Shown: positions 1 through 7,295, counted from the first letter of the stretch. The stretch is 7,316 nt of DNA from Kriegella sp965368185 (GCA_965368185.1 CBDULZ010000161.1:1-7316); one strand, 5' to 3'. Program-made: numbers and translations. Notes: generated by a model from the sequence alone, not told the origin.

Positions 1-332
1 TCAACACAACTGTCGTTCGACACCGCGCCGTTGACATCAACGACTTCGGCCAAAATACTCTTCTCTTCAATGTAATATTTAAGCCAAATCTGGTTGTTGC
101 TATGTGCAATTCGAAAATGCACTTTTGGGCGATAGGAAAACGCATCCCAATTGATTAAATCAATGTCATGAAGTTCCGTTTGGTTTTCAAGCAATTCTGA
201 AACTTCCTGCAAACTGGCATCGCCTGTATGTTTTATTTCCTTTACTTTCAAAGTTCTATCGTCTTGGACCGTGAAACCACAGGCAATACCCATTGCCCAA
301 ACACTACACAGTATGAACAGTTTTGAATTCAT
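1..332 (-). CDS. Carbohydrate-binding family 9-like secreted protein, C-terminal part outside the window
   Basis: The frame opens at ATG 332-330 and stays open for 110 codons to the left edge, so only the N-terminal part is visible. Residues 1-18 form a short hydrophobic export signal (MNSKLFILC, then VWAMGIAC). A cysteine at 18 preceded by GIA could be a lipobox, but the -3 residue is poor, so ordinary Sec cleavage is equally possible. The mature part shows the pattern I associate with Bacteroidota CBM9-like proteins: INWDAFSYRPKVHFRIAH (about 60-77), then an IWLKYYIEEK strand, and a terminal NDSCV that in this family continues as a DSCVEFF-type motif; the two bases left over (GA) allow the expected Glu or Asp. 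Such proteins are thought to bind sugars outside the cytoplasm. It lies 115 nt downstream of the four-gene operon in the same direction, separated by a terminator-like hairpin, so it may be transcribed separately or by readthrough. The family call rests on motif recall only. Confidence 0.72.
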   Translation of the reverse strand, partial: MNSKLFILCSVWAMGIACGFTVQDDRTLKVKEIKHTGDASLQEVSELLENQTELHDIDLINWDAFSYRPKVHFRIAHSNNQIWLKYYIEEKSILAEVVDVNGAVSNDSCV

Positions 333-364
333 TTCCCTTTAAGAGACTGTTTTAATGAAAGTAC

Positions 365-416
365 AAAAAAAATCAGTTTAGAGCACCCCTAATTATTCTC
401 TTACCAACTGATTTTT
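365..416 (-). terminator. Probable weak intrinsic terminator after the four-gene operon
   Basis: An exact 11-bp inverted repeat pairs 406-416 with 368-378 (arms AAAAATCAGTT and AACTGATTTTT read on the minus strand). The 27-nt loop can pair further with small bulges: TA at 403-402 with TA at 380-379, and GAG at 400-398 with CTC at 383-381. On the minus strand the right arm runs into eight T residues (372-365), as expected for Rho-independent termination. The stem is AT-rich with only three G-C pairs in the outer arm, so it may be leaky. It occupies most of the 115-nt gap between the stop at 450-448 and the next start at 332. I see no convincing Bacteroidota promoter in the rest of the gap. Confidence 0.55.
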
Positions 417-447
417 AAATATTACGTTAAAAGCACATAACTACAGA

Positions 448-1854
448 CTATTCCCTTTCCGAAACTATTTTGACATCAGGATTTTCCTTTTTTAGCATCG
501 ATATACCCTCAGGAGAAGTTTTAGTCTGCCACAAGTATATTTTTTGAAGTGCTTTCATCTTAGGAATCAAAGGCCGCACGCCGTCTGAAACATTAGTGTC
601 AAATAAGTTTAGGGACTCCAAATTTTTAAGTTCGACCAAATGATGGAGACCGGCATCGGTGATGGCATTGCCACTTAAATCCAATCGCACCAAGTTCTCC
701 AGTTGGCCAATTTTATCAAGATGCTTGTCGTTTACATTGGAATTACTCAGATCAAGCCAAATAATTTGTTCCTTCAATTGTACCAATAATTCGACATCGG
801 AAAGCGCTAGGTTTCTTTCGCTCAAACTAAAGTTAGCCCCCATAAAGAAATTGTCTCTCATCAATCGATTTAAAACAAAACCACGACGTCTAAGGGAGTC
901 GACAACCGCTTTATTCGGTGGCTCGACGGCCCGGCCATACAACTGATTCTCTCTATCGAGGCCAAAGAAATTTTCCGCCATAGCAATAACTTCCTTTTCC
1001 GGCTTCAATTGTGTAAAATAGCCATCAGGTGGCGCCCCTACATTGATCCACCATTCTATAAGTTTCACTTCATTATCCGTTAAGGGTCTTTTTCCTTCGG
1101 AAGGCATAAAATCATCATGGTCTTCAGGTAAGGTAATCCGCTTAAAAAGTTCGCTATTCAGCGCATCTCCCGGAATTACGACTTCACCTCCTTCACCACC
1201 TTTCATTATCTCATTATAGGTCGTTAATTTCAATTTACCCTTCTTTTTTCCATCGTTATGACAACTGGTGCATTTGTTAGCGAGCATAGGGGAAATTAAA
1301 TCTAAAAAGACATCGGCCGAATCTAATTCGGTCACTTTTTTTCGAGGTTGCACTTTGGGGGGCATACCGGCCAAACCTCGAATAGTGTTCGGGGCATACT
1401 CCAATAAGTAGGTCGAGCCATGGGTCAAATTACCACCTAAATGTCCTGTAATAAATATGGATATTGTGGCGAGGGCCGTAAAAAACCATTTGGCATAAAA
1501 AAAAGTCCTTGTTGGTTTTTTGGTGGTGTAATAACAGATTATCGAAAATAAAAGTACGGCCACTCCCATCCACTTATGCCAAAACAAGGTGTCTGCATCA
1601 TAGTCCCCGGAGAGCGAAAGCAAATAGCCAAAAACTACGGCAAAAAATGCGCTGAGCGCACCGAGTGCCCACACATAAGGAATAAAAGGTATGACGGCTT
1701 GAAATTTAGGCTTTCTAGACGCAAATTGCGTCAAAGCTGCCAACAATAAAAACCCGATGGGCAGATGTACCACCAAAGGATGTAGTCTTCCTAAAAAGAT
1801 AAAAATATCGGCAGGGTCGTCTAAAAACCCAATGCTACTTAGAATACCCAGCAT
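448..1854 (-). CDS. DUF2231 membrane protein fused to a c-type cytochrome domain and leucine-rich repeats
   Basis: This 468-residue protein has three parts. Residues 20-160 form a four-helix membrane domain of DUF2231 type, with the signature HPLVVHLPIG (25-34) and GHLGGNLTHG (137-146). Residues 180-275 form a planctomycete-type cytochrome c domain with heme motif CTSCH (195-199) and a likely distal ligand Met250 in DDFMPSEGKRPLT. Residues 360-445 hold about three leucine-rich repeats of 24-25 residues (WLDLSNSNVND, RLDLSGNAITD, SLNLFDTNVSD) plus a degenerate fourth. Basic loops at 46-50 and 111-116 place the helix connections in the cytoplasm and the heme domain in the periplasm. On this topology His25, His30, His93 and His138 all sit at the periplasmic face. 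It is the last gene of the operon, 4 nt after the propeller gene. An inner-membrane electron-transfer role is likely but inferred; the repeats suggest protein-protein contact. Confidence 0.88.
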   Translation of the reverse strand: MLGILSSIGFLDDPADIFIFLGRLHPLVVHLPIGFLLLAALTQFASRKPKFQAVIPFIPYVWALGALSAFFAVVFGYLLSLSGDYDADTLFWHKWMGVAVLLFSIICYYTTKKPTRTFFYAKWFFTALATISIFITGHLGGNLTHGSTYLLEYAPNTIRGLAGMPPKVQPRKKVTELDSADVFLDLISPMLANKCTSCHNDGKKKGKLKLTTYNEIMKGGEGGEVVIPGDALNSELFKRITLPEDHDDFMPSEGKRPLTDNEVKLIEWWINVGAPPDGYFTQLKPEKEVIAMAENFFGLDRENQLYGRAVEPPNKAVVDSLRRRGFVLNRLMRDNFFMGANFSLSERNLALSDVELLVQLKEQIIWLDLSNSNVNDKHLDKIGQLENLVRLDLSGNAITDAGLHHLVELKNLESLNLFDTNVSDGVRPLIPKMKALQKIYLWQTKTSPEGISMLKKENPDVKIVSERE

Positions 1855-1858
1855 ACAT

Positions 1859-2785
1859 TTATTTAAGCGGAACGCCTCTCAAAGGTTTGCCATTGGTAGT
1901 CAATATCTGAAAATGATGCACATTATGCCCAGTATAGCTCCAAACCATATTTTTATGGACATCCACCTCTAAAAGTTTAATCGGACCTTTGGCCGCATAG
2001 CTGGCGATAACTGTGTTGCCATTGGGCAGCCTTTGAGCGCCACAAGGATCCGCTAAAGGTTCGCCTTCCAAATCATCATTCGTAAGCTTCCAAACCACTT
2101 GCCCTTTCGAATCTAGTTCTACGACTGTATTTCCATGTGTCAATGTGACTACGGTATTTCCGTTTTTAAGGCGGATGGCCGTGAAAGGCCAAGTTTCGGC
2201 TTTCCGACCTCCTTGGCTAATATCATCAGTCTTAAAAACGTTGACTACCGAACCATTCGGTTGGTATTCCTTCACAGCAAAAGCCAACAAATGGGGAACC
2301 AGATAGTTTCCATTTTTAAGCTTTCGGGCCATACGGGTCTGCATGTGTATGTTGTCGGTCTCGGGTTGTAAAGGCACACTTTTAATTACATTCCCGTTCT
2401 TGTCGACTTCAATAAGTCTAGGGCTTGTTCCCGATTCGGTAATCAGGGTACGGCCACCGGGAAGGCGTACCGCTGTGCCCAATTCCATGGATTCTTCAGC
2501 TCTTTTATAAGAAAAAATAACCTCTTTCCTTTTATTATACTCGCGCACCTCATCGGCCCAACAAATCAGAATATTTCCGTTTTTCAGAACATAACCATCC
2601 CTAGCCCGTGGCTTTTTACTATCCCAAACAACTTCCCCCGATTCTCCAATAATACCGGTAAACTTATGCCCGGCCATAAAAAAGGAATGTGCTATTTCAG
2701 CCGATGGTTCTTGGGCCATCGCAGCCAACGGAAGCAGTAGCCAAACTAATATCGTTCCCTTTTTAAACAAGCTTTTAATTTGCAT
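1859..2785 (-). CDS. Secreted beta-propeller protein (PQQ-like or arylsulfotransferase-like repeats)
   Basis: This 308-residue protein begins with a clear Sec signal peptide: basic KSLFKKG, a hydrophobic core TILVWLLLPLAA and a cleavage site AMA|QE at 24/25. The rest is built from about six repeats of roughly 40-45 residues. Each contains a turn such as LKNGN or LPNGNT followed by strands, and several end in a x-G-x-V-x-W/x-strand: GYVLKNGNIL (64-73), AVRLPGGRTL (105-114), ARKLKNGNYL (153-162), AIRLKNGNTV (203-212), AQRLPNGNTV (250-259), with GEVVW, GQVVW and KNMVW strands between. This is the signature of a small beta-propeller. The same repeat style occurs in PQQ-like and bacterial arylsulfotransferase propellers, but I see no proof of either activity. 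His290-His291 near the end (VHHFQIL) is a possible functional site. The gene starts 15 nt after DUF1501 and ends 4 nt before the DUF2231 gene, so it is almost certainly co-expressed. It could be an enzyme or a scaffold. Confidence 0.85.
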   Translation of the reverse strand: MQIKSLFKKGTILVWLLLPLAAMAQEPSAEIAHSFFMAGHKFTGIIGESGEVVWDSKKPRARDGYVLKNGNILICWADEVREYNKRKEVIFSYKRAEESMELGTAVRLPGGRTLITESGTSPRLIEVDKNGNVIKSVPLQPETDNIHMQTRMARKLKNGNYLVPHLLAFAVKEYQPNGSVVNVFKTDDISQGGRKAETWPFTAIRLKNGNTVVTLTHGNTVVELDSKGQVVWKLTNDDLEGEPLADPCGAQRLPNGNTVIASYAAKGPIKLLEVDVHKNMVWSYTGHNVHHFQILTTNGKPLRGVPLK

Positions 2786-2800
2786 TTATTCTTTTTTGTG

Positions 2801-4252
2801 TTACGCTAATATATCTTTGATTACATGGCCATGCACATCGGTCAACCGCATATCGCGACCACCAAAGCGAAAGGTGAGCTGCTCGTGGTTGATTCCCAAT
2901 AAATGCATAATGGTAGCATGCAGGTCGTGAATGGTAACTTCGTTTTCTATAACGCGATAACCGTAGTCATCGGTTTTTCCAAAAATGGTTCCGCCCTTAA
3001 TGCCGGCCCCTGCCATCCACATACTAAATGCCGATGGGTTATGATCACGGCCGTTTGACCCCTGTGCAAAAGGCGTTCTACCAAATTCACCCGTCCAGAC
3101 CACCAAGGTCTCCTCGAAGAGCCCCCTTGATTTCAAATCTTTTAAGAGTCCGGCAATCGGCTGATCCACTGCATGGGCATTACGTTCATGGCCATCTTTT
3201 AAATTGCTGTGCTGATCCCAACGATCTGCCGCTACCTTAGGGCATGTCAATTCGATAAAGCGAACCCCCCGTTCTACCAATCTTCTGGCCAATAAACACT
3301 GTGAGGCATACCCCCTGGTGTGCGGGTCATCTGAATCAAGACCGTATAGTTTTTTGGTAGCTTCGGATTCAGCCGCAAACTCGGTCAATTCGGGAATGGA
3401 AGATTGCATCTTATACGCCAGCTCATAGTTTGATACGGCAGATTCCACAGCATCGACTTCGCCGATCTTTCCGATTAAACTTTGATCCAATTGCTTTATA
3501 AACCCTAATTTTTGCTCTTGCAAATTTTGGATGGATTCCTGCGGTCGGATATTGGCTACCGGTTCGGCTCCGGCCCTTAAAACAGAGGCTTGGTACGAAG
3601 CCGGTAAAAAGCCGTTCTTAAAATTGTCCAGCCCTCCAGGTGGAATCAATCCACCGTCGAGCACCACATAACCCGGTATGTTTTTATTTTCACTTCCTAA
3701 GCCGTAAGTCATCCAAGAACCCATACTCGGGCGCCCTTGAATGCCGCTACCGGTATGCAGGAAATAATTTGCGTTGGTATGTTCGGGAAAATTGGAAGTC
3801 ATCGATCGGATGAGCGCAATATCATCAACACAAGTGGCAATGTGCGGGAACAACTCGCTGACCGGCATACCGCATTCGCCATACTGTTTAAAATCCCATG
3901 GGCTTTTTAATATTTTACCGACATTATTAAATTGGGTGGCGTCTACTTTAAATTTTTTATTGGGATCTTCCCCATTTTCTTTTGCGAGTCTCGGCTTCGG
4001 GTCAAAAGAATCTACTTGCGAGACCCCACCATCCATATACAGGAAAATAACATTTTTCGCTTTGGGCAAATAATGGGGCCCTAAATACAGATCTGAATTG
4101 GCAGCGATACCTTTTTTTGGCCTTTCACAACCCAGTAAAGGAAAACCTCCGAACAAGCTTGCAAAAGCCAACGTTCCAAAACCACCCTTACATATGCCCA
4201 ACATCTCACGGCGCGAGAGGGGTCGTTGCATAAAATTATCATACTTGCCCAT
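2801..4252 (-). CDS. DUF1501 family protein with Tat signal and possible lipobox
   Basis: This 483-residue protein belongs to DUF1501, which is related to the alkaline phosphatase/sulfatase fold. The N-terminus carries a twin-arginine motif, LSRREMLG (12-19), a hydrophobic stretch, then LLGC with Cys42, so it is a candidate Tat-exported lipoprotein that would fold in the cytoplasm before export. Family motifs follow in order: FLYMDGGVSQVDSFDPKP (70-87), with Asp74 a likely metal ligand; RSMTSNFPEHTNANYFLHTG (about 149-168); a helical region (about 240-300); RWDQHSNLKDGH (344-355); TGEFGRTP (387-394); and GRDHNPSAFSMWMAG (401-415), with Asp403 and His404. The C-terminus ends in a family-typical ATIMHLLG and LTDVHG. 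Length is full and no motif looks lost. The start overlaps the preceding stop by one base (TAATG). DUF1501 genes are regularly found beside DUF1549/DUF1553 genes, as here. Substrate and reaction are unknown; hydrolase or metal-dependent chemistry is inferred from the fold. Confidence 0.93.
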   Translation of the reverse strand: MGKYDNFMQRPLSRREMLGICKGGFGTLAFASLFGGFPLLGCERPKKGIAANSDLYLGPHYLPKAKNVIFLYMDGGVSQVDSFDPKPRLAKENGEDPNKKFKVDATQFNNVGKILKSPWDFKQYGECGMPVSELFPHIATCVDDIALIRSMTSNFPEHTNANYFLHTGSGIQGRPSMGSWMTYGLGSENKNIPGYVVLDGGLIPPGGLDNFKNGFLPASYQASVLRAGAEPVANIRPQESIQNLQEQKLGFIKQLDQSLIGKIGEVDAVESAVSNYELAYKMQSSIPELTEFAAESEATKKLYGLDSDDPHTRGYASQCLLARRLVERGVRFIELTCPKVAADRWDQHSNLKDGHERNAHAVDQPIAGLLKDLKSRGLFEETLVVWTGEFGRTPFAQGSNGRDHNPSAFSMWMAGAGIKGGTIFGKTDDYGYRVIENEVTIHDLHATIMHLLGINHEQLTFRFGGRDMRLTDVHGHVIKDILA

Positions 4253-4254
4253 TA
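4250..4254 (-). promoter_or_regulatory. TAATG stop-start overlap coupling DUF1549/DUF1553 to DUF1501
   Basis: On the minus strand the TAA stop of the 995-residue gene (4254-4252) shares its last A with the ATG of the DUF1501 gene (4252-4250). No Shine-Dalgarno site is visible before this start. The arrangement suggests termination-reinitiation, which would keep the two products in fixed ratio and supports a functional pair. Confidence 0.8.
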
Positions 4255-7239
4255 TATCAGGTATATAAATTCCTTTAAATTAAAAATACTGTGGCAATAG
4301 TCTTTCCAAATACTTGTTTCCTTGTCAAAACCTTCCTCCTCCGATTGATTTTCCATTCCACCTAAAACTTCAATAAAAGTTGCTGCCTTTACTAATTCTT
4401 CAGCACTCGGTTTGCGCGAAAATGTGCGCATGTAAATCCAAGCTATTTTTTCATCAAAGCTCAACTCTTTCTGAGCCAACAGTTGTTTGGCCATACGTTC
4501 GGCCTGTTGCGCCACAAAGGGATCGTTCATAATAATCAACGATTGGGAAGGCACATTGGTCACATTGCGTTTTCCGAATGTACTGAACGGTATAGGACGG
4601 TCAAAAGTGACCATCATAGGTTCTAAAAAATTACGTCGCACCTCTTGATAGATACTTCTTCGACCGGCACCATCTAAAGGCCCTGATTTCCCTGGCCTAC
4701 CCCGGCCTTGCATAAACTCGGTCAGATGTGTTTTGACCGGCGGCCCGTACAAGGTGGAATCCATACTTCCCGAAACGACTAAAAGTGCATCACGGATAGC
4801 TTCCGACTCCAACCTTCGTACAGGAAACGAAGCCAAATATATATTGGTAGGATCTTTCTCCGTCAATGCATCACTTCTGACCGCGCTTCTTTTAAAAACT
4901 TCGGATGTAACGATGTGTCGAATCATTTTCTTGATCGACCACCCGTCTTCCTGAAATTTTACGGCAAGATAATCCAGTAATTTAGGATGTGACGGAAGCT
5001 TCCCCTGCAGCCCAAAATTATCAACGGTTTCAACGATGCCCTTCCCAAAAAGGTGGTGCCAAATGCGATTGACCATAACACGCGAGGTGAGGGGATTGTC
5101 TTCGTTCAGCATGGCCTCTGCCAGTTCAAGACGACCGCTTCCTTTTGATTTAAAGGGCACATCACCCAAGGGCAAAGCCGAAAGGAATCTGCGTGGTATC
5201 TTCTCTTCGGACAGTTCTTGATAGCTTCCTCTATTAAAGATTGGACTATTGATGCCAAAGCCATCATTTACGCCATAGAAAAAAGAAGTGTTCCTCAAAG
5301 ACTTTTCAAGACTTTGAATGCTATCCCATGTTGATTTCAATTCTGGAATTCGATTCGGCAATTGTCCCCTTTGAAGTTTTCCGTTCAAAGACGTAACAAG
5401 TTGGGTCGAAAGGGCTGGTGCTTTACTGCTATCCCGAGCCAATGTACCTTTTGGTATTTTATGTCGTACTTCCTTGGGCCATAACGAGTCAAAAGCAATG
5501 ACATATTCCGTTTCGACATAAGCATCTTCCGGTAATAGGTAATCATGCCTATTGTATTCACCGGGCAAAATTTCGATGTATGCCTTATGCCCTTTCCATG
5601 GGCCCACGTTAAAGGTATAATTGTTCCATTTCGATTCGCCGACCTTTTGCTCCATGTTTCCGTAAATCGGATTTTGAATCAGCTGAAAGTTGTCGATCAC
5701 GATACGCACAAGGCTGTTTTGACCTCTAGCCTTGACGCCTATAAAATCAGTATCTAAAACCAGGTCGGGCGAACGCAGCACCCCAAAAACTCCAGTGCCA
5801 AAGGTTTTACTGCTTGCACGGCCCCCATCCAACCCCGTTAACCTTCCAGTGGCTTTGTCAACCAAGGGATTTCCTAAAGTCGTTTTGTGTCCAAAAGCCA
5901 GGCCGTCGCTTACCCAATCGCCAAAATCGGTATTTCTGAAGTCTCCTAAAATTCGATATTCGGTAGTATCTTCTTCTGAAACAGCATTTTGTGCCAACGC
6001 TTCTTTTTCAGATGCCTTCAGACCATCCGACCATTTATCGGCTACCATTTGATTCATGTAAGCTTTTAAATCATTGACCGTTTTTACGGTCTTTTCATCT
6101 TTCAGCGATAAATCGGAGGGAACCGGTGAGAATCGTGTACTTTCCATGATGCCATAGAAAGCATAATAATCTGCCGCTGAAATAGGATCGAATTTATGAT
6201 CATGACATTTTGCACATGAAACGGTCAAGCCTTGAAAGGTCTTGGAGGTGACATCGATCATGTTATCAATGCGATCCGCCTCATCTTGACGAACATCAAC
6301 AGGACTGTGTGTGCCTTCTCCCATTGCGTAAAAAGCGGTACCCAAAGGTGATTCCTGATTTCCGGAAGCGGTATCGTAGCGCTTTTTTTGCATAAGATCG
6401 CCCGCCAAATGCTCTTTTAGCAGCTGATCATAGGGCAAATCTTCATTGAATGCCCGAATTAAATAATCACGATATTTCCAAGCTCCGGTGATCGCGTAGT
6501 CAAATTCGTGCCCTTTCGTCTCGGCATAGCGCACGAGGTCCATCCAATGTCGTGCCCACCGTTCGCCATAGGCTGGGGAATTCAAATAGCGATCGACCAT
6601 TTTTTCATAGGCTTCCTCACTATTGTCTACAATAAAAGATTCTACATCGGTCGGTGAAGGCGGCAAGCCAGTAAGCAGGTAGGCGACTCTTCGCACAAGT
6701 ACGTTCTTATCGGCTATGGCCGCTTTTTCCAACCCTTTTTGAGTCAGTTGTTCATCAATAAGCTTGTCGATGGCCAGCGTATCACCAGTTGCCAAATCAT
6801 TGGCCGGTTTTATAAATGCCCAATGTTCTTTCCACTCGGCGCCTTGATCGATCCATTTCTCTAAAAGTGCCTTTTGCCTGTCGGTGAGCTTTAGATTCGA
6901 GTCGGGTGGCGGCATCATCATATCCTCCTCGGTATTGTTTATTCGTGCTACGAGCAGACTTTTTGACGGTTTGCCGGGTACGATCGCATGACCTCCCTCT
7001 TCCAATTTGGCAGTAGCACCTTCTAAAATATCCAATCGTAAATCGGCTTTGCGGCTACTCACATCAGGGCCATGGCACAAATAACAGTTCTGTACCAAAA
7101 TGGGCTTGATATGAAAATTAAAATCGACAGTTTCGGGCAAGGGTTCTGTAAATTCCTTCGAATCACCACATGAAATTTGTAGCGCAACGAAAAAGAAAAC
7201 CAACCACCCAAAAAAACTTCTTTTGCCGTAAAATAACAT
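4252..7239 (-). CDS. PSCyt1-DUF1549-DUF1553 diheme c-type cytochrome lipoprotein
   Basis: This 995-residue protein starts with a signal segment (FFGWLVFFFVALQISC) and Cys24 followed by GDSKE, so it is probably a lipoprotein although Gln at -3 is atypical. The PSCyt1 domain (about 38-138) has heme motif CYLCHG (52-57) and a likely distal Met in EDMMMPPPDS (105-114). The DUF1549/PSCyt2 domain (about 155-370) contains AYGERWARHWMDLVRYAET (223-241) and a second heme motif, CAKCHDHKFDPI (342-353). Residues 425-600 form a beta-rich insert (FGDWVSDGLAFG, GVFGVLRSPD) that resembles a galactose-binding-like sandwich. The DUF1553/PSD1 domain (about 680-990) has NPLTSRVMVNRIWHHLFGKG (715-734), the GLQGKLPSHPKLLDYLA run, FPVRRLESEAIRDALL (805-820), VTNVPSQSL and a C-terminal FNLKEFIYLI that marks a complete end. 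It is first in the operon, directly behind a Bacteroidota promoter. Redox activity is strongly suggested by the two heme sites; the substrate is unknown. Confidence 0.94.
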   Translation of the reverse strand: MLFYGKRSFFGWLVFFFVALQISCGDSKEFTEPLPETVDFNFHIKPILVQNCYLCHGPDVSSRKADLRLDILEGATAKLEEGGHAIVPGKPSKSLLVARINNTEEDMMMPPPDSNLKLTDRQKALLEKWIDQGAEWKEHWAFIKPANDLATGDTLAIDKLIDEQLTQKGLEKAAIADKNVLVRRVAYLLTGLPPSPTDVESFIVDNSEEAYEKMVDRYLNSPAYGERWARHWMDLVRYAETKGHEFDYAITGAWKYRDYLIRAFNEDLPYDQLLKEHLAGDLMQKKRYDTASGNQESPLGTAFYAMGEGTHSPVDVRQDEADRIDNMIDVTSKTFQGLTVSCAKCHDHKFDPISAADYYAFYGIMESTRFSPVPSDLSLKDEKTVKTVNDLKAYMNQMVADKWSDGLKASEKEALAQNAVSEEDTTEYRILGDFRNTDFGDWVSDGLAFGHKTTLGNPLVDKATGRLTGLDGGRASSKTFGTGVFGVLRSPDLVLDTDFIGVKARGQNSLVRIVIDNFQLIQNPIYGNMEQKVGESKWNNYTFNVGPWKGHKAYIEILPGEYNRHDYLLPEDAYVETEYVIAFDSLWPKEVRHKIPKGTLARDSSKAPALSTQLVTSLNGKLQRGQLPNRIPELKSTWDSIQSLEKSLRNTSFFYGVNDGFGINSPIFNRGSYQELSEEKIPRRFLSALPLGDVPFKSKGSGRLELAEAMLNEDNPLTSRVMVNRIWHHLFGKGIVETVDNFGLQGKLPSHPKLLDYLAVKFQEDGWSIKKMIRHIVTSEVFKRSAVRSDALTEKDPTNIYLASFPVRRLESEAIRDALLVVSGSMDSTLYGPPVKTHLTEFMQGRGRPGKSGPLDGAGRRSIYQEVRRNFLEPMMVTFDRPIPFSTFGKRNVTNVPSQSLIIMNDPFVAQQAERMAKQLLAQKELSFDEKIAWIYMRTFSRKPSAEELVKAATFIEVLGGMENQSEEEGFDKETSIWKDYCHSIFNLKEFIYLI

Positions 7240-7261
7240 GCTCTAGCGTTATGAATGGTTT

Positions 7262-7295
7262 CAAATATACATATTAAAAAACGAATATTCCAAAA
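7262..7295 (-). promoter_or_regulatory. Bacteroidota-type promoter of the four-gene operon
   Basis: Read on the minus strand, TTTTG (7295-7291) is followed by 21 nt and then TATATTTG (7269-7262). This matches the Bacteroidota consensus of a TTG/TTTG -33 element and a TAnnTTTG -7 element with about 17-23 nt between. Transcription would start near 7255-7258, giving a leader of under 20 nt before ATG 7239. No Shine-Dalgarno sequence is visible there (GCTAGAG just before ATG). The spacer contains the palindrome GAATATTC (7283-7290). Confidence 0.7.

Noticed and set aside
357..363. TACTTTC as a possible -7 element for the CBM9-like gene
   Set aside because: It deviates from TAnnTTTG and no TTG lies at a proper distance upstream, so it is not reported as a promoter.
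520..777. Leucine-rich repeats as a sign of an internalin-like adhesin
   Set aside because: There are only three to four repeats, they are fused to a membrane cytochrome, and no surface-sorting signal is visible.
659..946. Open frame of 95 codons on the plus strand
   Set aside because: It is antisense to the LRR region of the DUF2231-cytochrome gene; its leucine- and serine-rich product is what one expects from reading LRR codons backwards.
1856..1858. Alternative ATG two codons' length upstream of the DUF2231 start
   Set aside because: It is in a different frame (offset 4 nt) from the 468-residue protein, so it cannot be its start.
3774..4073. Open frame of 99 codons on the plus strand
   Set aside because: It is antisense to conserved DUF1501 motifs, with no promoter or family resemblance.
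5732..6052. Open frame of 106 codons on the plus strand
   Set aside because: It lies wholly inside the DUF1549/DUF1553 gene, its product is low in recognisable motifs and rich in Ser/Pro/Lys, and the minus-strand frame has clear domain signatures.
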